Positions 17,040 through 24,987 of a stretch of 64,000 bases of DNA are shown here, in pieces. Source of the DNA: Treponema bryantii. GTDB lineage: Bacteria; Spirochaetota; Spirochaetia; Treponematales; Treponemataceae. The notes beneath the pieces were generated by a model. The model had not been told where the DNA came from. It was given only the letters and a program-made list of their open reading frames with translations, and did no database searches. How positions within the stretch are numbered: the stretch's first letter is position 1; each line of letters starts with the position of its first letter. The position numbers and the translations under genes are program-made. Location of the stretch: positions 310,001 through 374,000 of the forward strand of contig NZ_FOFU01000004.1 of NCBI RefSeq assembly GCF_900111035.1, written 5' to 3'.

Positions 17040-17081
17040 TTTTTTTTATTAAAAGAGAAAGTGTTTATTCCTCTTAGTAAA

Positions 17082-17912
17082 TCAAATTAGAATCTTGTAT
17101 AATTCATTAATGACTGATTGATTATTTTCAATCAAAGAATCTAATTCTGCAAAAGGATTTTTTATATTTTTTTCACTTTGCAAATCTTTTAGATTTTTAT
17201 AATTTATCTGCTTAAGACAATTCCCAAGCATTGGATATGTAACAGAAATATTTGATTTATCATTTTCTGTAGATTGCTCTTCTAGTTTTTTTAATTTTTG
17301 ACTATTAATCAAATCTACAATTGCAAGTTCATGAAAAATCCATGGTGATGTTAGTTTTTCAATTGATTCTTCAAAACTTATTGATGAATTTGATTTTATA
17401 AATATAAAAACTGGAGTTTTATTTATCATTTTTGTAAGTGCATAAGTTACTAATGCATGCACATGAGCTGTTGATTCATTACGTTTGTTATAATCATAAT
17501 AAGTTTTTTTATAAGATATTCCATATGGATCATATTCTGTTTTTACAAATTTTGTTTTTTCATCAAACTCTCTCTGCAAATTATCGATTCTAAGCCAGAA
17601 TTGAGAATCTACAAATGATTTCAATTTAAAATTTTTATATAACCAATTAGCAAACTGTATAGCTAATTTTCCATCTTTACTTGAATGAGATATAAAAACA
17701 TCTGCATTTATTGAACTAAACCAATCATCCCAAATCGATTCAGCATCAACACGTGCATTTCCATCTTCTAAACTGGTTTTATTTATCTGATTTTTAAGAT
17801 TCTTAATTGCATTTTCTAAAGAAAGTTTTTCTGCATACGTAATTTTATCGTCTTTTTCACTTTCCACAATTAATTCTAAGTCAGTTGAATCAATATAATA
17901 AGCTTTATTCAT
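17082..17912 (-). CDS. TIR-domain protein
   Basis: A 276-aa protein. Residues 1-65 are helical (LENAIKNLKNQIN). From about residue 69 a TIR domain begins with ADVFISHSSKDGKLAIQFANWL, followed by SFVDSQFW and, later, TPVFIFIKS and SPWIFHELAIVDLI. The C-terminal 60 residues are helical. Bacterial TIR domains often degrade or cyclise NAD+ when triggered. It is the first gene of the minus-strand cluster that continues with the TIR-like protein, cyclase and 2TM-NUDIX protein. The 96-bp gap holds a separate promoter, so it may be expressed independently. Confidence 0.72.
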   Translation of the reverse strand: MNKAYYIDSTDLELIVESEKDDKITYAEKLSLENAIKNLKNQINKTSLEDGNARVDAESIWDDWFSSINADVFISHSSKDGKLAIQFANWLYKNFKLKSFVDSQFWLRIDNLQREFDEKTKFVKTEYDPYGISYKKTYYDYNKRNESTAHVHALVTYALTKMINKTPVFIFIKSNSSISFEESIEKLTSPWIFHELAIVDLINSQKLKKLEEQSTENDKSNISVTYPMLGNCLKQINYKNLKDLQSEKNIKNPFAELDSLIENNQSVINELYKILI

Positions 17913-17967
17913 TTTTTACCTCAATAAATATTTTATATACAAACTAGAGAATTAACAATAATTAATT

Positions 17968-18192
17968 TCAGTTTGGTTGATATTTTACTTGTCTCTTTCC
18001 TTCTTGCTGAACTATAAAGAATTTCTTTATAGTTGCCTCTTTTGGCAATTCGTTATCCTTGAATATATTATCCAAATGCTGTCCAATATTCTGACGTGTT
18101 GTATTGTAAATCTCAGCAAGCTGAACAGCTGTTACCCAAACATCTTCATCAGCAAAACGAACAGATATATTAGTTTTTCCATTTTCATTTTG
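17968..18192 (-). pseudogene. Remnant of a RhuM-family gene
   Basis: The minus-strand frame reads ENGKTNISVRFADEDVWVT, then LAEIYNTTRQNIGQHL and a KYQPN end. This is the N-terminal part of RhuM-family proteins. There is no start codon (a stop lies directly upstream) and the family's large C-terminal part is missing. I take it as a decayed fragment. RhuM genes are common near restriction systems and in mobile islands. Confidence 0.7.
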
Positions 18193-18259
18193 TTAAATTA
18201 TTTACTGTTCGCAGACATAAAAAAAAGCCAGCACCTCACATAAGTACCGGCTCTCAGAA

Positions 18260-18612
18260 TTACAACTCTATCCCATTCCCCTTCAACAACTCCCGCGCCG
18301 AGTCCACGCTGTCCACACCGTGTAAATTCTTAATCGGTGCAAACTCTTTCTCTCGAACAACTTCATAGGCGAGATTGTTGTCCATCATGTGGATCATATC
18401 AAGAACAAGAAGCTCGAACTTGTAGCCGTTTGGTTGGGTTGGACTCACATATTCGACGATTGAAGGCTTGCCATCTTCCAGACAGAGCAGGCCCATTTTT
18501 TCCATAGGCTCAACCTTACGAACCACCTTCGAAGCACTCTGATAATTTCCAAGAATAGACGCCCCAATAAAAGCCGGATCCGCAATCCGCTGCAAAACAG
18601 TTCTAAAGGAGT
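18260..18612 (-). pseudogene. C-terminal fragment of a UDP-sugar pyrophosphorylase
   Basis: The frame reads RDSFRTVLQRIADPAFIGASI (continuous from about 18612), then SKVVRKVEPMEKMG, VVREKEFAPIKNLHG and VDSVDSAREL. This is the C-terminal 115 or so residues of the UDPGP family (UDP-GlcNAc or UDP-sugar pyrophosphorylase). The normal N-terminal 300 residues are absent. Upstream sequence changes abruptly into the C-rich repeat at about 18612-18650, which marks the breakpoint. It would have supplied sugar nucleotides to the neighbouring polysaccharide locus when intact. Confidence 0.75.
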
Positions 18613-18877
18613 CTCTCCCCCCCCTCGCACCAAACGCCTGCGGTGTTTGGTGCTACCCCCTTCTACGGGCAAATCCGTAACGCCCAAAAAAGAGTACAAC
18701 ATTTTTAATAAAACATATTTCCAATAAATCTTTAATTAGATGAAAAAGAATTTCATCATAATTACATACTCTTAAAAATATACAGATTAAATAATTTCGA
18801 AAATATGGTATCAGTAATGTTTTAAAATATTGTGTATTATGAACAATGGTTTTATAAATACGCAATATTTTAAAAGC

Positions 18878-19951
18878 TTAGAGATATTTTTTAACAATAG
18901 GTATTTTTCTTAACAAAACAGTCACAGTAATACTAAAATAAAATGAAAATAGATAACATATTAATAATAAAATATATAAATTTATTTTTTCTGGAGAAAA
19001 TTTTAAGACTTTAAAACAAATATTTAATGGAATTGTATGTAATAAATATATACCAAAAGAATTCTCTGAAATAAATTTTATAACAACAGAACATTGATTT
19101 CTATAAAAATTCCTAATTAATGAAAAGATTCCTATTGAGAGAGAAATAGCAGCTATACTACTAGCATTAGTATTTTTTAATACCGCATCCTCAATTATGA
19201 TAGTATTTGGAATGAATAATTCAATTAAAATAAATAAAGAAGGCAATAATATTAATGTTACACATGTTTTTAAGGAATCAAAGAGATTTCTATGTGAAAT
19301 AGCACTTCCAAGTAAAAAATATAAAAAATATATAGATGTTATTGGAATTGTAATTCCAGTTTTTATATTAAATTTTTTTTCAAGAGTTGGTATAAAAGAA
19401 AGGAAAATAAAAAGTATTAATAAAGTAAAATTAAATTCTTTATCTGTAGCATTTTTTACGAAAGGTCTTAATAGAGGTACAGAAAAATAAAGTCCTGGTA
19501 ACATATATAAAAACCACATATGAGCCCAAGATTTTCCTTCGATTAAATTTCTTAATACTATTTTTATTACAGAGATGGAAATGATTCTCTCATTAAAATA
19601 CGATTCCAAGAGACAAAAAATAAAAGAAAATATTATCAAAACTGTAAGAATTCTTACAACATTCTTTTTAAGAAATTTTGACAAATCAAAATCCTTTTCA
19701 GGATTTAAAAATAATGCTCCTGAAATCATGATAAAAAGAGGAACAGCAAACATCCTCAATAAATTAGTTATAAATACCGAAAGTCTTAAATCTATTGTAG
19801 AGTAGATTGTTCCATATAAAGTTACTGGCGTACATACTACATGTATTCCAATAACCGCAAAAGTACCAATAACTCTTAGTAAAGTTATGTATTCAAATCT
19901 TATTTTATCACTTTGATTTGCCACATTATTATTTACTTCCATATTTAACAT
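18878..19951 (-). CDS. Membrane acyltransferase, acyltransferase-3 family
   Basis: A 357-aa protein with about ten hydrophobic segments. The N-terminal FEYITLLRVIGTFAVIGIHV contains the catalytic-type His of the family, followed by FAVPLFIMISGALFL and WAHMWFLYMLPGLY. Family members O-acetylate or succinylate exported polysaccharides and lipids. It is the most downstream recognised gene of the minus-strand polysaccharide locus. The acyl donor and target are unknown. Confidence 0.82.
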   Translation of the reverse strand: MLNMEVNNNVANQSDKIRFEYITLLRVIGTFAVIGIHVVCTPVTLYGTIYSTIDLRLSVFITNLLRMFAVPLFIMISGALFLNPEKDFDLSKFLKKNVVRILTVLIIFSFIFCLLESYFNERIISISVIKIVLRNLIEGKSWAHMWFLYMLPGLYFSVPLLRPFVKNATDKEFNFTLLILFIFLSFIPTLEKKFNIKTGITIPITSIYFLYFLLGSAISHRNLFDSLKTCVTLILLPSLFILIELFIPNTIIIEDAVLKNTNASSIAAISLSIGIFSLIRNFYRNQCSVVIKFISENSFGIYLLHTIPLNICFKVLKFSPEKINLYILLLICYLFSFYFSITVTVLLRKIPIVKKYL

Positions 19952-20016
19952 TTGAACTTTTTTCTCCGGATATTAAATGATACTATATTTATCTAAGTCA
20001 TACTTTAAAGTATTTA

Positions 20017-20754
20017 TTACAGTTTTTCCCATTTTGGAGGATGATTTATATAGCGATAAAATTTCATTGAATATAAAATTCTTTTTATTCGAGATAAATT
20101 AAACTCTTGAAATAATCTGTAAATCCCTTCCAAGCCTATTTTAGAAATCCATTTAGGAGCACGTTTTATTTTTCCACTAACAAATTCAAATGTTCCACCA
20201 CTACCAATTAAATATTTTACACCTAACTTATTAAAAAAGTCTTTGTTTTCTTCAATAAACCATTCTTGTTTTGGAGCTCCAAACCCTACAAAAATAATAT
20301 CTGGCTTAAAAGATTCTATGCGAGAAAGACACTTATTTCTAAAATTTTCAGAAAACGGGTATGGTTCGTATTTTGGAGAAAAACCTTCAATTTCTATACC
20401 ATATTTTTCTCTCATTACCCTAACAGCTTCTGCATTAGAATCCTCGTACCCACCTAGATAAAATGTTTTTAAATTATTCTCTTTTGCATATTGTGCAAAA
20501 TCATAAACAATTTCACTTCCAGGAAGTTTTACTGTATCTTTAAAATCTTTTGAATATGCATTAGCCTTTTTTAACGGGACTTCTCCGTCAAAAGTAGAAT
20601 AATTATTGTTAATATATTCCATGTATCTTTTATTTGTATTTGCCAAAACAATAAATTGAGCATTTACAGTAGCGATACATTTTGTTTCATTTTCAGCTCG
20701 TAAAAACAACTGATCCTTAGTTAAAATATTGAAATTAATATTACAGAATATCAT
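20017..20754 (-). CDS. WecB/TagA/CpsF-family glycosyltransferase
   Basis: A 245-aa protein (GT26 family). Diagnostic pieces are the TVNAQFIVLAN start, SKDFKDTVKLPGSEIV, and the C-terminal GAPKQEWFI, GSGGTFEFVSGKIKRAP and GLEGIYRLFQEF motifs. These enzymes transfer ManNAc(A) or related sugars to lipid-linked intermediates at the inner membrane face. It sits 22 bp downstream of the acetyltransferase gene, so the two are probably co-transcribed. Confidence 0.9.
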   Translation of the reverse strand: MIFCNINFNILTKDQLFLRAENETKCIATVNAQFIVLANTNKRYMEYINNNYSTFDGEVPLKKANAYSKDFKDTVKLPGSEIVYDFAQYAKENNLKTFYLGGYEDSNAEAVRVMREKYGIEIEGFSPKYEPYPFSENFRNKCLSRIESFKPDIIFVGFGAPKQEWFIEENKDFFNKLGVKYLIGSGGTFEFVSGKIKRAPKWISKIGLEGIYRLFQEFNLSRIKRILYSMKFYRYINHPPKWEKL

Positions 20755-20775
20755 AGTTTTCTGCCCTTTTTTATA

Positions 20776-21312
20776 TTATAATCTAGATTTAATTTTTTTT
20801 GCAGGATTACCAGCAAAAACAGAATATTCATCTACATCGTGTGTAACAACACTACCAGCTCCTATAATAGAACCTTTTGATATTTTTTTACAACCAGGAA
20901 GAATTATACAATGAGCACCAATCCAAACATCATCTTCAATTAACAATTCAGTATCAGGCACTTTTCCTTGCAACCTCATAGGAATATCAGTTCTATTAGA
21001 AATATGTCCTCCACCAAGAATAGATAGATACTCTCCAACCATAACATCATTTCCTACTTTTAGCTTTGTATTTTGCACTTTTGAATAAGCACCCAAACTG
21101 GAATGACAACCGATTTCGATTTTACTCCCATTCCCTAAATAGACTCTTTTTTGTATTTGAGCACTTTTATCAATTTTTTTACAAAAGGATCGAGCACATC
21201 TTGTTCTAATAAATTTCGAAATTTTTCCAATACCTGGAAAATAGTTATCTGGCAAAAATTGGGCAATTGAATAATAGAATAATATATTAATTATTCTGAA
21301 AATTTTTTTCAT
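20776..21312 (-). CDS. Hexapeptide-repeat acetyltransferase
   Basis: A 178-aa protein of the left-handed beta-helix acyltransferase type (WbbJ/LacA-like). The C-terminal half shows repeated hexapeptides (IGCHSS, VGNDVM, IEDDVWIGAHCIILPG, GSIIGAGSVVT) and ends with VFAGNPAKKIK, the usual end of this family. A basic N-terminal part precedes the helix. It probably acetylates a sugar in the polysaccharide repeat unit. It lies between the glycosyltransferase gene and the prophage-split deacetylase. Confidence 0.88.
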   Translation of the reverse strand: MKKIFRIINILFYYSIAQFLPDNYFPGIGKISKFIRTRCARSFCKKIDKSAQIQKRVYLGNGSKIEIGCHSSLGAYSKVQNTKLKVGNDVMVGEYLSILGGGHISNRTDIPMRLQGKVPDTELLIEDDVWIGAHCIILPGCKKISKGSIIGAGSVVTHDVDEYSVFAGNPAKKIKSRL

Positions 21313-21354
21313 CTAAATAGCACCTCGTATATAACACTGGCTAATTAACAGATT

Positions 21355-21861
21355 TCACCAATACATTGCATCATAAAAATCACTATATTTATAACTTCTA
21401 AGTTTTAATTCATCCATTTTATCAAACATATATTGCAGTCTGTCTTTTGAAATTGAATAATTATTTGTTGAAGTTTCAATATCTTCTACAATTTCATGAG
21501 AAGTACATGGATAAATAGAATTTGTTATTTTTGCTAAACAAAATCTATAAAATATTTGTTGTTTAAAATTTTCATCAGAAGAAAATTTATTTTTATCAAT
21601 AGATTGAGAAATAATAACTCTATTGTCACAAATCTCTTCAAATGAATATAGATTAATTTTATTATTAAATAATCTAAGTATTCTAAAATATTTCAATAAC
21701 TCAGTAATTTGATATGGGACATACAATCCATTTGGAAAAGCAAAAGAATACATGTAAACATATTTTTTATGAAAATCATATAAAGGTATTATGACTTGTT
21801 CATCTAGAATTGTCTCTGAATCTTTATTGTCACTTTCAAAAAATTTTGATGTAAAATTATA
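21355..21861 (-). pseudogene. C-terminal half of a polysaccharide deacetylase split by the prophage
   Basis: The frame is open from the prophage edge to the stop at 21355 (NFTSKFFESDNKD, then YVYMYSFAFPNGLYVPYQ and ELLKYFRILRLF). SFAFPNG and the following helix are the late motifs of the NodB deacetylase domain. The early motifs lie in the other half at 59607-60139. Joining the halves through one copy of TTATA gives a single in-frame protein of about 340 aa. The internal ATG at 21753 could yield a fragment, which would lack the catalytic Asp and His. Confidence 0.8.
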
Positions 21862-21879
21862 ATAAAAACTGATATTTTT
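21856..21879 (+). repeat. Left prophage junction: TTATA duplication and 24-bp terminal inverted repeat
   Basis: TTATA at 21857-21861 is the proposed target duplication (partner 59607-59611). The 24 bases 21856-21879 match the complement of 59559-59582 at 23 positions. TGATATTTTT occurs at both ends. A cluster of TGGGG words follows at 21891-21918. Confidence 0.6.
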
Positions 21880-21898
21880 TGTGGGTCTATCTGGGGCA

Positions 21899-22162
21899 TT
21901 ATGGGGTGTTTTGGGGCAGGTTTAATGGTCGATTTGCCAGGTAATTGTGGTCTAAATAGGCTAAAATTGCGGACTTTTTTAACTGAATTTGGCCGTCTTC
22001 GAGCATTCTGGAGATTGTTGGTTCTGAGACTGATAAGATTTCTGCAGCTGCTATTATGGTGAGATTTTCGGGGATTCCTGGCAGCAATTCAAGGTCATTT
22101 TCGGCTGTGACGTAGGCTTTTGCGGCTGTTTCGTCGATGTTGTTTTCTGTGATTATCTGCAT
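21899..22162 (-). CDS. Small helix-turn-helix protein
   Basis: An 87-aa protein. Residues about 35-65 contain IAAAEILSVSEPTISRMLEDGQIQ, with a helix-turn-helix of the excisionase/MerR-like class. It is the last gene of the leftward early operon, ending about 40 bp from the prophage end. A regulatory or end-binding role is possible but not shown. Confidence 0.6.
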   Translation of the reverse strand: MQIITENNIDETAAKAYVTAENDLELLPGIPENLTIIAAAEILSVSEPTISRMLEDGQIQLKKSAILAYLDHNYLANRPLNLPQNTP

Positions 22163-22193
22163 TTCTTTTCCCCTCTTCTTTGTGCTTTTTTTA

Positions 22194-22376
22194 TTAAAAT
22201 AATGTGCCTTGTTGTACTGTGTTTTCGCTTCGTTTTTTGCGTGTTTCTAAGATAGAATCCACTTCTTTTTCCAGCTGTTTTGAGCGTTGCAAAGCTTCAT
22301 TTGTTCTGTATTTGAAGTATTCTTGCTGGGCTTCGCGCATTGCAGATACTTTATCTGCGAATTCTCCTGTTGTCAT
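22194..22376 (-). CDS. Small phage protein, coiled coil
   Basis: A 60-aa charged, mostly helical protein (MREAQQEYFKY, LQRSKQLEKEVDSIL). I do not recognise it. It overlaps the next upstream gene by 4 bp, in the tight style of the early operon, which is the main support for its being real. Confidence 0.5.
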   Translation of the reverse strand: MTTGEFADKVSAMREAQQEYFKYRTNEALQRSKQLEKEVDSILETRKKRSENTVQQGTLF

Positions 22377-22546
22377 TCTTTCTCCCTGCTTGTGATTAAA
22401 GCAATTTCATCTCCAATCATTTCAACGTCTGTTACAGCTTTTACTTCGTAGCCGGTGACGTGTCTTACTTGTGCCAGGGCGTGGCCTTCGTGGCATAGCA
22501 CGGTCAATTTATCGCATAGTTCCTGGACGGTCATTGTTTGTTTCAT
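22373..22546 (-). CDS. Small phage protein of unknown function
   Basis: A 57-aa protein from the ATG at 22546, preceded by AGGAG. It begins MKQTMTVQELCDKL and has a mixed alpha/beta pattern (HVTGYEVKAVTDVEMIGDE). It overlaps its neighbours on both sides by 4 bp. No family recognised. Confidence 0.5.
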   Translation of the reverse strand: MKQTMTVQELCDKLTVLCHEGHALAQVRHVTGYEVKAVTDVEMIGDEIALITSREKE

Positions 22547-22752
22547 GCTTGTGTCTCCTCTGGTGGCTGCCAATCAGGAATGTCGTTTACTCGGTGTTGT
22601 GTGTGCTTGCTGTTCTTGATTTCTTTCTTTGCGCAGTGGGAACAGATTGTGTGTTCTGAATCTTCCCACCAGCAGAAGCCGTATTTCGGGTGGTAGCATG
22701 GATTGTTGTTTGTGCATCCGCATTTTCTGCAGACTTCTTTTGTTATAGGCAT
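22543..22752 (-). CDS. Small cysteine-rich (zinc-binding) phage protein
   Basis: A 69-aa protein with Cys8, Cys11, Cys13, Cys19, Cys27, Cys37 and Cys40 plus His39, spaced like a treble-clef or zinc-ribbon protein. Similar short proteins are common in phage early regions. It overlaps the next gene by 4 bp. No biochemical role is known to me. Confidence 0.55.
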   Translation of the reverse strand: MPITKEVCRKCGCTNNNPCYHPKYGFCWWEDSEHTICSHCAKKEIKNSKHTQHRVNDIPDWQPPEETQA

Positions 22753-23040
22753 TTAGTCACACTCCTTTATCTCAGAAAGATGAAACGCATATACTTGACT
22801 ATCAATATGAAGGTCTGTCTCTTTACCGTTTACTATGTCTATTTCTGAAATTTTGGCCGTCATATATTGCTTTGTGTATCCTAATCGCAGTATACAAATC
22901 GGTTTTTCATTTGGAGCTAAAGAAATAAGCGCATTATATACTCTTGTCTTCCAGTACTCGGTAAACTCTCTGTATTCCACTGTCTTTTCACCAGATTTAA
23001 TCTTCTCATACCATTTCTTTTTAAGAATAAAAGTAAGCAT
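22753..23040 (-). CDS. ASCH-domain protein
   Basis: A 95-aa protein from the ATG at 23040: MLTFILKKKWYEKIKSGEKT followed by VEYREFTEYWKTRV. This is the ASCH/PUA-like pattern, in which a K-x-I-x-x-G-x-K-T-x-E-x-R motif forms an RNA- or nucleotide-binding pocket. GAGGAG precedes this start; the longer open frame to 23145 overlaps the small gene at 23040-23189 and is not preferred. It may bind or cleave RNA or a modified nucleotide, by family analogy. Confidence 0.7.
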   Translation of the reverse strand: MLTFILKKKWYEKIKSGEKTVEYREFTEYWKTRVYNALISLAPNEKPICILRLGYTKQYMTAKISEIDIVNGKETDLHIDSQVYAFHLSEIKECD

Positions 23041-23189
23041 TATGCATTCTCCTCTTTGTCCGGGATTATCTGATATTTCCAGTTGTCGTCGCATAAGATC
23101 CGACATAACAGAACCATTATTTCGCCGTAGCATAAGTCTTTGCATTCTACAGATTCTTTGTCATCGCTGCTTATGAATTTCAATGTCAT
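23040..23189 (-). CDS. Very small phage protein (49 aa)
   Basis: A 49-aa frame, MTLKFISSDDKESV then CYGEIMVLLCRILCDDNWKY and a KEENA end. Its start overlaps the HNH gene stop by 4 bp (ATGA) and its stop overlaps the ASCH start (TAATG). This double coupling and the protein-like composition make it credible although it is short. It has four cysteines. Function unknown. Confidence 0.55.
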   Translation of the reverse strand: MTLKFISSDDKESVECKDLCYGEIMVLLCRILCDDNWKYQIIPDKEENA

Positions 23190-23791
23190 ATAGTCTGTTC
23201 TCCTTTTGCTTTTTTCTGCTGGATTTTGTGTTTTAGTTTTGCCAGGATAACGGCGGTTTCTGTTTGTTCTGCAGATTCGGATCTGAGTTTCTGATGATTC
23301 AGAATTGCATTTTCATTCCTGGTAATGCACATCAGATTTTCAATGCTGCAGTTGTAATGATTGCCGTCCTTAAAGCTTATCATGCAGCCTTCTGGAACTT
23401 TGCCGTTATGTTTTTCCCACACCATAATGTGTTTAAAACGCCACTGTTTAGGTTCTGCAACTTTAATTTTAAGATAGCCATCTGTGGTCATCACTTCGGT
23501 TCCAACTGGTACGTGATTGTGCGGCATCTGACCTTTCTTGAACCATCCTTTTTCAGATCCAGGAGCGCAATATCCTTTCTTGCCTTTGTTGGCTGGAACA
23601 TGACCTTTTTCAAAGTGTCCTGTAAGTCCTGAGACTAGATGCATTCTGGCTCGCAGTCCTTTTATTCCTTCTGGTGTGTAATCTGTGCCAAAGGCTGAGT
23701 TCAAAAGCTCTGTGATTTCCCTGGCTGATTTGCCCTTGTTATTTTCAATCAGGAATTCGCGGATATGCTGTGGATAGCGTTCTTCTTTCAT
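23186..23791 (-). CDS. HNH endonuclease
   Basis: A 201-aa protein. The N-terminal third looks like a DNA-binding helical region (KSAREITELLNSAFG). A lysine- and glycine-rich middle follows, then an HNH motif: FKHIMVWEKHNG, ISFKDGN and CSIENL. This matches the phage HNH nucleases that cut DNA with one metal ion. In Mu-like early regions it may be a homing-type or helper nuclease. It is coupled by 4-bp overlaps on both sides. Confidence 0.75.
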   Translation of the reverse strand: MKEERYPQHIREFLIENNKGKSAREITELLNSAFGTDYTPEGIKGLRARMHLVSGLTGHFEKGHVPANKGKKGYCAPGSEKGWFKKGQMPHNHVPVGTEVMTTDGYLKIKVAEPKQWRFKHIMVWEKHNGKVPEGCMISFKDGNHYNCSIENLMCITRNENAILNHQKLRSESAEQTETAVILAKLKHKIQQKKAKGEQTI

Positions 23792-24078
23792 TTCACACCT
23801 CCAAGAAGCTTCTGGCGTGATGCTGATTCTGTTGAACTGTCTTTAATTGCCAGGAGAGCAGGCATATCTTTATTTAAAAGATTGCAATTTTCCATTGTCT
23901 TTATTGCCTGGATCTGTACATTTGCAACTTTGAGAATCTGAGAAGAAACGGAGCTTATGGCCCTTGCTTTTTTAAGTGTATTTTCAAGCTTCTGTGTGTC
24001 CTGGTCGAGTTCGTCATCTTCCAATTCTTCTAACATTGCAAAAAGATGATTATTCAAATCTGCAAGATTGTTTTTCAT
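23788..24078 (-). CDS. Phage early protein, helical, unknown
   Basis: A 96-aa helical protein (LNNHLFAMLEELEDDELDQ, then LENTLKKARAISSVSSQILK). Its overall look is that of small acidic early proteins found beside gemA in Mu-like phages, but I cannot assign a family. Start overlap with the HNH gene supports operon membership. Confidence 0.5.
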   Translation of the reverse strand: MKNNLADLNNHLFAMLEELEDDELDQDTQKLENTLKKARAISSVSSQILKVANVQIQAIKTMENCNLLNKDMPALLAIKDSSTESASRQKLLGGVK

Positions 24079-24094
24079 TTGTTTTCCTTCTGCG

Positions 24095-24565
24095 CTATGC
24101 AGTTTTCTTTTCTTCCGGTTCTTTGTGCGGAAGTGTTTTTAAGTATGCGTAAAAGGCTGCTTCGACATCCTCGGCGGGGTCTATGAGGTACTCTGCAAGG
24201 CTCCACCAGGGAATGCGGATTATGGTGTCTCGAATAACTACGCAGTCGAGTTTGTAGTAGTTAAGAAGTGTCTGGATTTCGTCGTATGTTATGCGGAGCA
24301 TTGAGCAGACTTCTTTGGCGCGGTACATGTAGCGGGCACCGAGTCTTGCGTTTGTAATCAGACGACGAATCAGATTATCTTTTTCTTCTGCAGTGAGCGG
24401 AGGCTGCACCAGTTCTTCTTTTGTGAAAAGACTTTCCTGCTTTCGTTTTGGGCGTGGGCCCTTTCGTTCAGGAACGGCGGTGCAAAACTCCGGCTCTTTT
24501 ACTTCTGCCTGGATTGCGTGAGGATCGTTGATTTCATCTTCCGGAAACAGCCAGCCTTGTGTCAT
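24095..24565 (-). CDS. Phage early protein with possible winged helix
   Basis: A 156-aa protein. The first 60 residues are proline- and charge-rich. Residues about 75-140 (RYMYRAKEVCSMLRITYDEI then RIPWWSLAEYL) look like a winged-helix or excisionase-like DNA-binding fold. It overlaps the gemA-like gene by 4 bp. Mor, the middle activator of Mu, is encoded near here in Mu, but I see no Mor signature, so no name is given. Confidence 0.5.
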   Translation of the reverse strand: MTQGWLFPEDEINDPHAIQAEVKEPEFCTAVPERKGPRPKRKQESLFTKEELVQPPLTAEEKDNLIRRLITNARLGARYMYRAKEVCSMLRITYDEIQTLLNYYKLDCVVIRDTIIRIPWWSLAEYLIDPAEDVEAAFYAYLKTLPHKEPEEKKTA

Positions 24566-24978
24566 TTTGCTACACGCTCCTTGCGGTCAATTTTAGAAAG
24601 AAATGCCATTACGCTTTTGAGTTCGTTGTTGTCACACTTTGTATAAGAATCTTTCTTGAATCTTGATTTTGCAAAGAGGTCGAGGCGTTTCTTCCAGTCT
24701 TTGCCGAGAAGTTTCTTTGCACGTGCGGTTACTGCATCGCACATTGAAGGATTTTCCCAGCGTGGATAAAAGCTGTAGCATTCCTTGCCCTGTTTTGAGA
24801 GTACGCTATTGAGGTCTGAAAAGATTTCTTTCAGTTCTTTCATTGAGCACTCTGAGCAGCTGTGTTTTCCTGTTGCTCCGGAAACGATGAGACGATAGGT
24901 TTCTTCGTCTAAGCCGGCGGAATTCTTTTGTGCATGTATCAAGCTGATTAAGCGGCTTCGGTTTGAACGTTTATCCAT
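24562..24978 (-). CDS. Mu gp16/GemA-family regulator
   Basis: A 138-aa protein that starts NRSRLISLIHAQKNSAGLDE and continues YRLIVSGATGKHSCSECSMK. This matches the gp16 (GemA, DUF1018) family, a near-constant gene of Mu-type phages. In Mu, GemA alters host gene expression and DNA supercoiling. The usual position, just downstream of the MuB homologue, is kept here (10 bp gap). Confidence 0.85.
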   Translation of the reverse strand: MDKRSNRSRLISLIHAQKNSAGLDEETYRLIVSGATGKHSCSECSMKELKEIFSDLNSVLSKQGKECYSFYPRWENPSMCDAVTARAKKLLGKDWKKRLDLFAKSRFKKDSYTKCDNNELKSVMAFLSKIDRKERVAK

Positions 24979-24987
24979 CTTGTCCTC

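Noticed and set aside
17977..18243. Plus-strand 88-aa open frame
   Set aside because: It is antisense to a clear RhuM-family remnant and has no protein-like features.
18653..18865. Small minus-strand open frame before the acyltransferase gene
   Set aside because: AT-rich, no ribosome site and no resemblance to a protein; the stretch 18616-18877 holds only the C-rich repeat and AT-rich DNA.
23041..23145. Longer start for the ASCH gene
   Set aside because: It would overlap a small coupled gene at 23040-23189; the ATG at 23040 has its own GAGGAG site.
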